DNA of 64,000 bases from contig DATGHU010000005.1 of assembly GCA_035307765.1 (NCBI GenBank), positions 118,446 to 182,445 of the forward strand, read 5' to 3'. The notes beneath the pieces were generated by a model. It was given only the letters and a program-made list of their open reading frames with translations, was not told where the DNA came from and made no database searches. The stretch is from a bacterium. GTDB taxonomy: Bacteria; Sysuimicrobiota; Sysuimicrobiia; Sysuimicrobiales; Segetimicrobiaceae. Each line of letters starts with the position of its first letter. Positions within the stretch are counted from its first letter, which is position 1. Position numbers and translations under genes: made by a program. Of this stretch, positions 9,205-16,881 are shown piece after piece.

Positions 9205-9265
9205 TCAAGTGCCCGGTGGCCCAAAGGGCAAGGCCAATCAGCGCAAGGATCCCTGCGAGAAGCAC
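9194..9265 (-). CDS. Predicted 23-residue hydrophobic small protein
   Basis: A very short ORF starting at GTG 9265 encodes a single membrane-helix-like peptide (VLLAGILALIGLALWATGH then LIIR). The case for translation is the upstream AGGAGGTGA, a full nine-base complement to the 16S anti-SD, placed 5 nt before the GTG. An in-frame GTG at 9274 would overlap the SD itself. No family can be named; single-helix proteins of this size often modulate larger membrane proteins. Its 3' end overlaps the end of the convergent amidohydrolase by 11 nt. Confidence 0.5.
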   Translation of the reverse strand: MLLAGILALIGLALWATGHLIIR

Positions 9266-9376
9266 GACCTTCACCTCCTCCCGAAACTTCTCTCGCCGCC
9301 CTGTATCTTACCCCGTGGGGGTCCCGGTCAAACTTTACGGTCCATCCCCTTGGTCTCCCCACCGCGCCTGCGCCCG

Positions 9377-9676
9377 CTAAGGCTCGAGGGCTTTCTCCAC
9401 GTCCTGCCGAGTGAGGTCTTCCCCAAGTTCGCCCGACCACCGGAGCAGAGCCTGCACCACTTCTTCCTGGGCCATCCCCAAACTCGATGTCATCTCTTGG
9501 ACGCACATCTCGACCACATACTCCAGGCGCCCGCTCCACCCGGCATCCTTCGCCTCGGCGATCAGGGAGACGACGACACCAGCGAGCAGCGGTTCGGCCC
9601 AGGCGCGGCGATCACTCGCAGCGTCGGGAGCGGCCGTGGCCCCCTTCCCCTCTGCCATACGGCCGTCATCCTCCAC
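9377..9676 (-). CDS. Hypothetical acidic protein
   Basis: A 99-residue protein with a disordered, polar head (residues 1-22) and a helical remainder rich in Glu and Leu. It contains a moderately hydrophobic stretch (AGVVVSLIAEAK) and a C terminus (GELGEDLTRQDVEKALEP) that resembles a small helix-turn-helix or EF-like pair. I recognise no family. GTG 9676 has GGGAGGTG four nt upstream; an ATG at 9658 is an alternative. It follows the DUF4337 gene on the same strand after about 50 bp and may be co-transcribed with it. Confidence 0.55.
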   Translation of the reverse strand: MEDDGRMAEGKGATAAPDAASDRRAWAEPLLAGVVVSLIAEAKDAGWSGRLEYVVEMCVQEMTSSLGMAQEEVVQALLRWSGELGEDLTRQDVEKALEP

Positions 9677-9726
9677 AGTGCACCTCCCGTTTCCATCCCC
9701 CGCGGGCGCCTCGCCGATGCCCGCGG

Positions 9727-10332
9727 TCAGCCGGCACGCCCCCCTGCGGTGCGGAAGAACACCTCAAACCCCAAGAACAGCACCCCGGCCGCACCGCCGA
9801 TGAGCCCCACATACCACAAGAACGGCCGCCGGACGATCGCCGCTACCGAGCAAACCACGATTCCGATCTGAAAGAAGGCGACGGCGAGGGACAAGCGTTG
9901 GTACCGCTCGTCAAATCGCTGCGCGACGACTTTGGCCTCATCGCGCTCGCGCTCGCGCGCTTTCGCCTCCTTCGCGATCTCGTCTTGGTCGAGCGCATAC
10001 CGCTTGATCTCCTTCTCGTACGCCGTGACCTGCGCGGCCGCCCCCGGCGTCGAGTTCAAACGCAACACGTCTCTCTCGACCTCGAAGACGTGTCGTTTGA
10101 TGCCTTTGGCCTGATAGAAATTCCACTGGTCTGATGCCAGATTCTGGGCGATCGCCGCCCCGTTCAACTCGGCCAGCGAGTGATGTGCGGCACGCCCGGC
10201 GAGCAGGCTGCTCAGCGCCGCACAAACCGCGAGCGCCGCAGTGGTGACGGCAATCGCGGTGATCAACCACGCCCCGTGAGCGTCGCCGGCGCCCTCCAGG
10301 CGCGCCTCGACTTCGAACCCTTCTTCGCTCAT
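9727..10332 (-). CDS. DUF4337 family membrane protein
   Basis: A 201-residue protein with one transmembrane helix near the N terminus (residues about 21-46, ITAIAVTTAALAVCAAL), a long periplasmic or cytoplasmic helical segment with the family-like N-LASDQWNFYQAKGIKRH motif around residues 63-80, a charged coiled-coil (KEAKARERERDEAKV), and two C-terminal helices (residues about 145-190). This layout matches DUF4337 proteins, whose function is not known. No clear SD is visible before the ATG. The neighbouring S11 carboxypeptidase suggests an envelope setting, but no functional link is shown. Confidence 0.75.
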   Translation of the reverse strand: MSEEGFEVEARLEGAGDAHGAWLITAIAVTTAALAVCAALSSLLAGRAAHHSLAELNGAAIAQNLASDQWNFYQAKGIKRHVFEVERDVLRLNSTPGAAAQVTAYEKEIKRYALDQDEIAKEAKARERERDEAKVVAQRFDERYQRLSLAVAFFQIGIVVCSVAAIVRRPFLWYVGLIGGAAGVLFLGFEVFFRTAGGRAG

Positions 10333-10390
10333 CTAACATCTGTTCGGGGTTACGTCTGCGCACTCCTGCGGCGCCGACGCGTGGGGAGCG

Positions 10391-11644
10391 CTACTGTTGC
10401 GGGATGAACGTCCCGGTCCAGGTTGTCTGGCGATGATGGATCAACCCGCCGACTTTGTACCGCAGCATCCCCAACAGCCGGCCGATGACGCCGGCGCGGC
10501 CAACGGCTGCCGCGGCCACAACGGGTGACGTGGCAAGGACAGACGACGGCGTCCGAACCGTCAGCGTGCCGATTTGCTGCCCCTGCTGGAAGGGCGCGAT
10601 CGGGCGGACGCTGATCTCCTCTGAAACCGTGATTGGAGTGCGATCGTCCCGCGGGAGGATGACGTCGAGCGCGTGGGAGGCCGCCAGCGACAACCGCCCG
10701 GCGTTCCCGCCGTAGACCCTGATCGCGTTGGGCACGAACTGCTGCCACGGCACCGCGACTATCTCGTATCGGGCAAACCCCATGTTGAGCAAGGCTTCGA
10801 CCGCAGCGGTGCGGCGTATCAGGGTATGCGCCCCCATCGTGACGGCGATGAAGCGCAGCCCCCCCTGCCGTGCGGTGGCGACGATGTGATAGCCCGCTGC
10901 TTCGGTGAACCCGGTCTTCATGCCGTCGACCCGCGCATCCCGAAAGAGGAGGTTGTTCCAATTTGCCTGACGGATCCCGCCGTACGTCTCGTAGCGAGGG
11001 CTGGTGTAGGTTAGGGCGTCGGGGTACTCCACCAAGATCTGCCGCGCCAGGTGGCCCATGTCCCACGCGCTCGTGTGCTCGCCCGGGGTCGGAAGCCCGT
11101 GCGGGGTGACAAAGTGAGTGTCGTGCATGCCCAGGCGGGCCGCGGTCGCGTTCATTTCCGCGACGAACTGCTCACCGGATCCGGCCAGGGTTTCGGCGAG
11201 CGTCTCGGCCGCGTCGTTGCCGGAGGCGATCATCAACCCGTGCAGGAGTTGGTCGACCGTGACCGTATCGCCCGCGTTCAAGAACATGCGGCTGCTGCCC
11301 GGAGTGCGCCCAATCCGCCACGCCTCGGCGCTGACGGTAACCGGTGTGGTCAAGGCGATCCGACCGGTCTTGATCGCCCCGAGGGTCAAGTAGAAAGTCA
11401 TCAGCTTGTCCAGGCTCGCCGGGGGGCGCTGTCGGTGGGGATCCGTGGCCGCGAGGATCTGTCCGGTGGACACTTCAATGAGCAGGGTCGAGGGCGGGCC
11501 GGGCAGCCCCACCTGCCGGGGAAGGACAGCGGCGCCAGGGCGCGGCGCCGCCCACGCCACGACGGCGGCTCGAGGGCCCACCCCCACGAAGGCCTGCAGG
11601 ATCATCGCCAGAATCACACCAGTGCCGAGCCCCCGGATGCCCAT
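10391..11644 (-). CDS. S11 family D-alanyl-D-alanine carboxypeptidase
   Basis: Secreted penicillin-binding-protein-type carboxypeptidase that trims the terminal D-Ala from peptidoglycan stem peptides. Counting from ATG 11644, a signal sequence covers residues 1-33, then SxxK PASLDKLM (Ser77, Lys80), SGN (141-143) and KTG in DGMKTGF near residue 230: the full set of active-site motifs. A C-terminal domain follows, ending with amphipathic residues like the membrane anchor of DacA-type enzymes. A GTG at 11665 overlaps the upstream dehydrogenase stop (GTGA), but the sequence between contains the SD (GAGGAGGGAG), so the ATG is preferred. Confidence 0.9.
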   Translation of the reverse strand: MGIRGLGTGVILAMILQAFVGVGPRAAVVAWAAPRPGAAVLPRQVGLPGPPSTLLIEVSTGQILAATDPHRQRPPASLDKLMTFYLTLGAIKTGRIALTTPVTVSAEAWRIGRTPGSSRMFLNAGDTVTVDQLLHGLMIASGNDAAETLAETLAGSGEQFVAEMNATAARLGMHDTHFVTPHGLPTPGEHTSAWDMGHLARQILVEYPDALTYTSPRYETYGGIRQANWNNLLFRDARVDGMKTGFTEAAGYHIVATARQGGLRFIAVTMGAHTLIRRTAAVEALLNMGFARYEIVAVPWQQFVPNAIRVYGGNAGRLSLAASHALDVILPRDDRTPITVSEEISVRPIAPFQQGQQIGTLTVRTPSSVLATSPVVAAAAVGRAGVIGRLLGMLRYKVGGLIHHRQTTWTGTFIPQQ

Positions 11645-11661
11645 CGCTCGCCTCTCCCTCC

Positions 11662-12756
11662 TCACCGGTCCATCACCAGGATGCCGCGCAGGCCGTCCCC
11701 GCGGTCGAGCGCGGCCACCGCGTCGTTGACCCGATCCAGCGGGTACGTCGCCGTCACGAGCTCGTCCAACAACAACCGCTTCCCCTGGTAGAGAGCGAGG
11801 AGTCGCGGAATATCAGCCCGAAGGTGCGCGGACCCGTAGAAACAGGCGTGCAGCGTTTTCTCGTTGAGGACAAACGCCGGCCCGCCAACCGCATACTCCT
11901 CGCGGGCGGGGGGAATCCCGACCGCGACCGCAACGCCGCCCCGGGCGAGGCTATCGACCGCTTGCCGGACGACCGCGGCCCGGCCGATCACTTCAAACGC
12001 ATAATCGACCCCGCCCCCGGTCAGGTGCTGGATCGCCCGCACCGGGTCTTCCTCCGATGCCAAGACGGTGTGGGTCGCGCCAAACCGCTTCGCCGACTCC
12101 AGGCGGTGTTCGAGGAGGTCGACGGCAATGATCGTCGCCGCCCCGGCGAGGCGCGCCCCCTGCACGACATTAATGCCCACCCCTCCCGCGCCGAAGACCG
12201 CCACGCTGCTCCCGGGCCGTACCCGCGCCGTGTTCACCACCGCGCCCACCCCCGTGGTCACGGCGCACCCCAACAGCGCGGCGACGGTCAGCGGGACTTC
12301 CTCGCTGATCCGCAGGACCCCCGCTTCGGGAACCACCGCCATCTCCGCCCACGACGACACGCAGGTGAAGTGGTGTACCTCCTGCCCGCGCCACCGCAGG
12401 CGGGTGGTGCCGTCCGGCATCTTCCCCCGCACCCGGTACCGCATCTCGCAGAGATGGGGCCGCCCCGTATCGCAGTACCGGCAGCGTCCGCAGGCGGGGG
12501 CAAAGAGCAGCACGACGTGATCCCCGGGACGGACCGACTCCACTCCCTCGCCCACGGCGTCCACGATCCCGGCGGCCTCGTGCCCCAGGATGACTGGCAG
12601 GGGCATGGCTAGGTCGCCTTTGATGTAGTGCAGGTCGCTGTGGCACACTCCGGTAGCCAAGATCCGAACCGCGACTTCGCGGCGACGCGGTCCCTCGATC
12701 TCCACCGTGTCGATTGCCAGCGGCTTCCCCACCTCGTAGAGCACGGCGGCGCGCAT
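11662..12756 (-). CDS. Zinc-dependent alcohol dehydrogenase (MDR superfamily)
   Basis: A 364-residue medium-chain dehydrogenase. It carries catalytic zinc ligands Cys37-His (ATGVCHSD) and GHEAAGIV, the four-cysteine structural zinc loop (CGRCRYCDTGRPHLC near residues 90-104), and a Rossmann GAGGVG motif near residue 190 followed by an acidic residue in VDLLEHR, suggesting NAD(H). The arrangement resembles class III-like and mycothiol- or aryl-alcohol dehydrogenases. GAGGTGA precedes the ATG. Immediately downstream lies the S11 carboxypeptidase, with a shared GTGA or a 17-nt gap depending on its start; there is no obvious functional link. Confidence 0.9.
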   Translation of the reverse strand: MRAAVLYEVGKPLAIDTVEIEGPRRREVAVRILATGVCHSDLHYIKGDLAMPLPVILGHEAAGIVDAVGEGVESVRPGDHVVLLFAPACGRCRYCDTGRPHLCEMRYRVRGKMPDGTTRLRWRGQEVHHFTCVSSWAEMAVVPEAGVLRISEEVPLTVAALLGCAVTTGVGAVVNTARVRPGSSVAVFGAGGVGINVVQGARLAGAATIIAVDLLEHRLESAKRFGATHTVLASEEDPVRAIQHLTGGGVDYAFEVIGRAAVVRQAVDSLARGGVAVAVGIPPAREEYAVGGPAFVLNEKTLHACFYGSAHLRADIPRLLALYQGKRLLLDELVTATYPLDRVNDAVAALDRGDGLRGILVMDR

Positions 12757-12867
12757 GCGCGTTCACCTCTTCGAAGATGTCGAAACACTGTTCCCCCTCC
12801 CCGCAGGGATTCCTCCGGGAGGAGGCGAACGCTACGAACGCATGGGTTCCGCCCGCTCCGCTCCTCA

Positions 12868-13770
12868 TTGAGCCGCCTCCACTCCCACCCGGCCCTGGGG
12901 AATCTCCTCCTCTTGCTCGTTCCGGTCGTGTGGGGACTGAACTTCATCATTATTAAAGCCGCGCTCAACCAGTTCTCCTCACCCCAGAGCTTCAACGCCC
13001 TGCGCTGGATCCTCGCCTCGGGCATCCTGGGGATCGCCGTCGCGGTGCGCCGGGACTCCCTTCGGATCGCTCCCCGGGATTGGGGGAGGATCATCGCCGT
13101 CGCGATCCTCGGGAACGTCCTGCAACAGGTGACGTTCATCAACGGGATTCGGCTGACCACCGCCGGTCACTCCGCCCTGATGATGGGGCTTTCACCCCTT
13201 GTGGTGGCGCTGGTCAGCGCGGCGAGGGGTCTCGAGGACGTCCGGGCCCGGACCTGGGCGGGGATCGGCCTTTCTCTCTTCGGCCTCGTCATCTTGGTGC
13301 GGCCCGCGACCGACCAGGGAGGGTCCGGGATGTTCGTCGGCGACCTGCTGACGCTTGCCTCAGCGGCCTGTTGGGCCGTGTACTCGCTCTTGGCACGGCG
13401 GCTCACCCTCGCGTATTCCCCGACCGTGGTCACGGCCGTCGCCATGGGAACCGCCACGATCGTCCTCGTGGCCATCGGCCTGCCGGACCTCCGCACTCAA
13501 TCCTGGACCTCCGTCCGTTGGACCGGGTGGGCCAGTCTGGCCTACTCCGGGGGGCTCACGATCGCGTTCGGATATCTGGCCTGGGGGTTGGCCATCCGGC
13601 GGGTGGGATCGACCCGCACTTCGATCGTCTCCAACCTGACCCCGGTAGTCGCGCTGATCGCGGCGTGGGCACTGCTCGGCGAGCGGTTGGACCCATGGCA
13701 GATGCTCGGGGCGGGCATGGTCGTGGGAGGCACCGCGCTGGCGCGGGGAGGAGATGCGGCATCATCGTAA
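12868..13770 (+). CDS. EamA/DMT-family exporter
   Basis: Ten-helix drug/metabolite transporter with two EamA repeats. The first helix is LLLLVPVVWGLNFIIIK, and the repeat junction lies near VGDLLTLASAACWAVYSLL. The open frame extends to 12628, but the conserved domain begins at about 12895. TTG 12868 is the closest plausible start, though without a clear SD; a strong GGGAGGAGG at 12818-12825 fits no in-frame start, so the start is uncertain. EamA proteins export amino acids, sugars or toxic metabolites; the substrate is unknown. The gene is divergent from the alcohol dehydrogenase. Confidence 0.82.
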   Translation: MSRLHSHPALGNLLLLLVPVVWGLNFIIIKAALNQFSSPQSFNALRWILASGILGIAVAVRRDSLRIAPRDWGRIIAVAILGNVLQQVTFINGIRLTTAGHSALMMGLSPLVVALVSAARGLEDVRARTWAGIGLSLFGLVILVRPATDQGGSGMFVGDLLTLASAACWAVYSLLARRLTLAYSPTVVTAVAMGTATIVLVAIGLPDLRTQSWTSVRWTGWASLAYSGGLTIAFGYLAWGLAIRRVGSTRTSIVSNLTPVVALIAAWALLGERLDPWQMLGAGMVVGGTALARGGDAASS

Positions 13771-13877
13771 AGCTTGCGGCAAACCTGCAGGAAATCTTCC
13801 GCAGATCTTCGAAGCGTAAGGCGGGGGGGGAAGTTCGGAGGGCAGGCTAGGTCCACACCAGGGGACGGAGGGGAGAC

Positions 13878-14081
13878 ATGGATCTGCGGGATTTCGTCCA
13901 CAAGCTCACCGATTTCATTTGGGATCGGGAACACCAGAGTCAGAAATCGGTCGACGCCGCGATCCTGAGCTATGTCCAGGATGCGGTCATCGCCGAGCTC
14001 GAATACCGACGACGCATGCAGGATCTCGATCGAAGGATCGCCGAACTCGACGCCTTGGCCGTGGCCGGCGTGCATTCCTAG
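13878..14081 (+). CDS. Small hypothetical charged protein
   Basis: A 67-residue, mostly helical protein (MDLRDFVHKLTDFIWDREHQ.. to ..AVAGVHS) with many Asp, Glu and Arg residues and a coiled-coil-like second half (ELEYRRRMQDLDRRIAELDAL). GGAGGGGAG lies 3 nt before the ATG, which supports translation. I know of no family. A 13-bp perfect hairpin follows 30 bp after the stop, giving a self-contained transcription unit downstream of the EamA gene. Confidence 0.6.
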   Translation: MDLRDFVHKLTDFIWDREHQSQKSVDAAILSYVQDAVIAELEYRRRMQDLDRRIAELDALAVAGVHS

Positions 14082-14111
14082 GGCAACACGGGTTCCCTCA
14101 TCGAAGCCACG

Positions 14112-14142
14112 GCGCCCACCGACCACGGAGGTCGGTGGGCGC
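14112..14142 (+). terminator. Strong hairpin, probable terminator
   Basis: A perfect 13-bp inverted repeat (14112-14124 and 14130-14142, GCGCCCACCGACC and its complement) with a 5-nt loop ACGGA lies just after the small gene ending at 14081. Only a weak T-run (gtgattt) follows, so it may act as a terminator or as a 3' stabilising structure. Confidence 0.55.
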
Positions 14143-14570
14143 GTGATTTGGCGCGCGATCCGCGGGAGGGTCGCCCGCGGCGGCAATCCGAATCCCCTGT
14201 CGAGTGGGCCGGCTTCCTCGTCTGAAGCCCGCCGCGGCTCATTCCGAAGACTGTCCCTGTCAACGCAAGGCTGCCGTTCCATCGGGGTCGTCTAAGCCTC
14301 CCGGCCGACGACCCGGAGTCGCACGGCGCGCCAGCCAGGCGACGGGCACCCACGGGAACGGGGCCCGGATCCCTCGGGAGCCACCCGTAACGATCCTCGA
14401 CCGCGCCCGCCGGCTCGCGCCAGATCACGGCATGGCCACGCCCTACCCTCCCAATTACCTCCTGTGATCCTCCTTCGGCATCGAGGACCGACGCGTCTAG
14501 GTCGGGTGCACTAAGGGCATGGAGGTAAGGAGCCTTCATATCGACCTTGTCGTACTTGGGAGGGTGACCG
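14143..14570. other. Intergenic stretch without visible gene
   Basis: About 430 bp between the hairpin and the next gene. The long opposite-strand frame that crosses it lacks an SD and recognisable motifs. I see no tRNA, repeat or riboswitch. The promoter of the secreted protein at 14571 must lie at the right end. Confidence 0.4.
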
Positions 14571-15152
14571 ATGCGCTCGTTCCGCTTGCTGTCGATGATC
14601 GTCGCCGTGATCCTGGGGACCTGTGGAGTTGTAGCCGCGGGCGCCCAATCGCCGGGCATGCAGGTGGCCGCGGACCCCAGCGGACGGTTTACGATCAGCT
14701 TCCCGTCGGGCTGGAAAGTGGTCACCCGAGAAAACAGCCTCCCGGCGATCATCGGGGTGGCCCCCGACGCCCCAGGGGGGTTCCACGCCAATGTGAACGT
14801 GGTCGTCGAAACTCTCCCAACGGAACTGTCGGCCAAAGCCTACGCCGACCTCAGCGAGCCCGCTCTCCGGGCGATGTTCCACGATTTCACGATTGTCGAC
14901 CAGGGCCCCGCCAGGATCGCCGGTCGAGGAGCATATTACCGGTATTTCACGTGGCAGCCGAACCGCGGGGGCGTCCTCTACCAAGTCCAAGCCTACTTTA
15001 CGGTCGGCGCCAAGGGCTTCGTACTCACGGGGACCACCTTGAACGACGACACCCGCATTCGTCGCGATTTCAGCCTGATTTCCCAGATCTTCGAGACGTT
15101 TAGGCCGGCGTCGAGCCGCGCCACCGCTTCGTCCCGCCGCGTTTCGCTCTAG
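14571..15152 (+). CDS. Secreted protein with PsbP/DcrB-like fold
   Basis: A 193-residue exported protein. The signal peptide is residues 1-25 (LLSMIVAVILGTCGVVAAGAQ, cleavage near AGA-QS), followed by a compact domain with FTISFPSGWKVV at residues 41-52 and a closing ..RRDFSLISQIFETFRP helix. This start-and-end pattern is typical of PsbP/DcrB-type (DUF1795-like) proteins with a beta-sheet core; the function is unknown. GGGAGGGTGA precedes the ATG. The last 53 nt overlap, tail to tail, the end of the cobalamin-binding protein gene on the other strand. Confidence 0.6.
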   Translation: MRSFRLLSMIVAVILGTCGVVAAGAQSPGMQVAADPSGRFTISFPSGWKVVTRENSLPAIIGVAPDAPGGFHANVNVVVETLPTELSAKAYADLSEPALRAMFHDFTIVDQGPARIAGRGAYYRYFTWQPNRGGVLYQVQAYFTVGAKGFVLTGTTLNDDTRIRRDFSLISQIFETFRPASSRATASSRRVSL

Positions 15153-16143
15153 GGCCGCCTTCGCGCTCGGCGGCCGGGCTTTGGGTCCGTCCATCTCCCG
15201 GACCTGTGGGACCACACCGCCACCTCGATGATACGCGCTGGAGAGAGCGCGGGGGAAGCTTGAAGGCGAAGGCGTCGGGGTGAATCGCCGAGGCCAGAAT
15301 CTCCAGGCCATCGACGAGTCGGGGACCGGGACGGTTGAAATACGAAGACGCGTCGGTGAGATAGACGCGGCCGTTTCGAACGGAGGGGAGATCGCACCAT
15401 CCGGGGCGGGCGGCCATCGCGGGGAACTCACGGCGTGTGCGGGCGAGGTCGAACCCGCACGGCATCAGCATCAGCACCTCCGGGGTTGAGGCGGACACCA
15501 CCTCCCACCCCACCACGCGGGACGGCTCGCGGCCGTGCCCGAGCACGTCCAGGCCACCCGCGGCCTCCACCATCTCGGGCAGCCAGTGCCCACCGACATA
15601 GATCGGGTCGAGCCACTCCAGACAGGCAACCCGGGGGCGCACACCGGTGGCCCGCGCCCGGGCTCGCACCGCATCGATCCGCCCTTGCAGTCGGTCGACC
15701 ACCGCCCGCGCGCGGCGCGCGGTCCCGGTGAGCTCACCGATGAGCATGATGTTGTCCAGCACATCGAACAACCCGTGCGGCTCCAGCGAGACGAGCTTGG
15801 GCTCCCTCGCCAGAAGGTTTGCCGCGTGCCGCACGAGCGTGTAGGCGGGGGCACACACCGTGCAGAGTTCCTGGGTGATGATCAGGTCGGGAGCCAGCCC
15901 GGCCAGCGCCGCCTCGTCCAGATGATACACGCTCCTGCCGGTGTGGACCGCCCCACGGATCCGGGCCTCGATCATCGGGCTGGGCATCGAGGGACCGACG
16001 ATCGCCTCGCTGAGTACGGGCTTCCCGCGAACCCCCGGCGGAAAGTCGCAGTCGTGCGAGATGCCGACAAGAGCGTCGGCGAGACCGAGCGCACAGACGA
16101 TCTCGGTGGCGCTGGGGAGCAGCGACACGATCCGCACAGTCAT
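15100..16143 (-). CDS. Cobalamin-binding protein, BtuF-like
   Basis: A 347-residue member of the periplasmic-binding-protein/BtuF group. It begins RIVSLLPSATEIVCALG, then LVGISHDCDFP, and has the LAPDLIITQELCTVCAP segment typical of the cobalamin-binding subgroup that lacks a signal peptide. The protein therefore appears cytoplasmic, or exported by a non-classical route, unlike canonical BtuF. The last ~55 residues are Arg/Gly-rich and look unstructured. It overlaps the DUF1684 gene upstream by 4 nt (ATGA), so the two are translated together. Corrinoid or metal-chelate binding is inferred from the family. Confidence 0.75.
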   Translation of the reverse strand: MTVRIVSLLPSATEIVCALGLADALVGISHDCDFPPGVRGKPVLSEAIVGPSMPSPMIEARIRGAVHTGRSVYHLDEAALAGLAPDLIITQELCTVCAPAYTLVRHAANLLAREPKLVSLEPHGLFDVLDNIMLIGELTGTARRARAVVDRLQGRIDAVRARARATGVRPRVACLEWLDPIYVGGHWLPEMVEAAGGLDVLGHGREPSRVVGWEVVSASTPEVLMLMPCGFDLARTRREFPAMAARPGWCDLPSVRNGRVYLTDASSYFNRPGPRLVDGLEILASAIHPDAFAFKLPPRSLQRVSSRWRCGPTGPGDGRTQSPAAEREGGPRAKRGGTKRWRGSTPA

Positions 16144-16763
16144 ATCCCCCCAACCGGGGTCCGCTCACCTGCCCGGACGGGCACGGACAAGCGGTTGAGG
16201 GGCGGTGCCAGCGGGCAGACCCATCTTGCGTCATAGGCACATGACGGATTGTACGCAAAATTGAAGTCGAGGATGAGCCGCCCGCCCTCCGCCGCGCCCA
16301 GATCGGCTCCCTTGACGGTGTCGAGGAGGTAACGGCCCGCACCGTACGTTTCGGTGCCGCTAGTGACATCGCGAAAAGGCAGAAAGAGCCCCCCACCATA
16401 CCCCCCCAGCCAGTACAGCTCGAGCTCGCACCGCGATCCCCACAGGTCGAACCTCGCGATGGCCGTCCGGGTGAACGGGTACGCATCGTCTCCGCTGGTG
16501 GGGATGGTGCAGGGAACCGGGGTCGTGTCGACGATCTCCCCCAGCACCCGAGCGGAAGGATCGTACTCGAAGTAGAGGAGGCCGGCGAATCCGCCGCGCC
16601 GGGCGTCTGGAATCGGCGACATGGGGTGCCCGGCGAACAACCGATTCCGTACGGCGCGCCAGCCGTCCCAGGCCGCGGCCGGGTCGGGAGAGGCGCGGAT
16701 GTGCTGGTACAGCTCGAACACCTGACGTTTCCAGTCCAGCAACTCGAGTCGTTCACCGATCAT
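16140..16763 (-). CDS. DUF1684 family protein
   Basis: A 207-residue protein ending with the family hallmark LDFNFAYNPSCAYDARWVCP-type segment followed by PPLNRLSVPVRAGE. An earlier stretch has AGLLYFEYDP and the Trp/Tyr-rich strand LYWLGGYGGGLFLPFRD. DUF1684 proteins are small beta proteins of unknown role. It is translationally coupled to the BtuF-like gene, which is odd because the two are not known partners. A TAGACT hexamer lies 10 nt before the ATG and no good SD is present, so transcription may start near the start codon. Confidence 0.75.
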   Translation of the reverse strand: MIGERLELLDWKRQVFELYQHIRASPDPAAAWDGWRAVRNRLFAGHPMSPIPDARRGGFAGLLYFEYDPSARVLGEIVDTTPVPCTIPTSGDDAYPFTRTAIARFDLWGSRCELELYWLGGYGGGLFLPFRDVTSGTETYGAGRYLLDTVKGADLGAAEGGRLILDFNFAYNPSCAYDARWVCPLAPPLNRLSVPVRAGERTPVGGI

Positions 16764-16881
16764 CTTACCGTCCAGTCTAGCAGATCCGAAACCTCACCAC
16801 GCCGCGACTGGGGAGAGGGCTTCGCGTCCCCCACCATGAAGAACGCTACGGGGACGAGACTTGGATCATGGGGAGGATGAC

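Noticed and set aside
14078..14836. 252-codon minus-strand frame crossing the 14.1-14.6 kb gap
   Set aside because: It overlaps the secreted protein gene antisense, has no SD and no motif.
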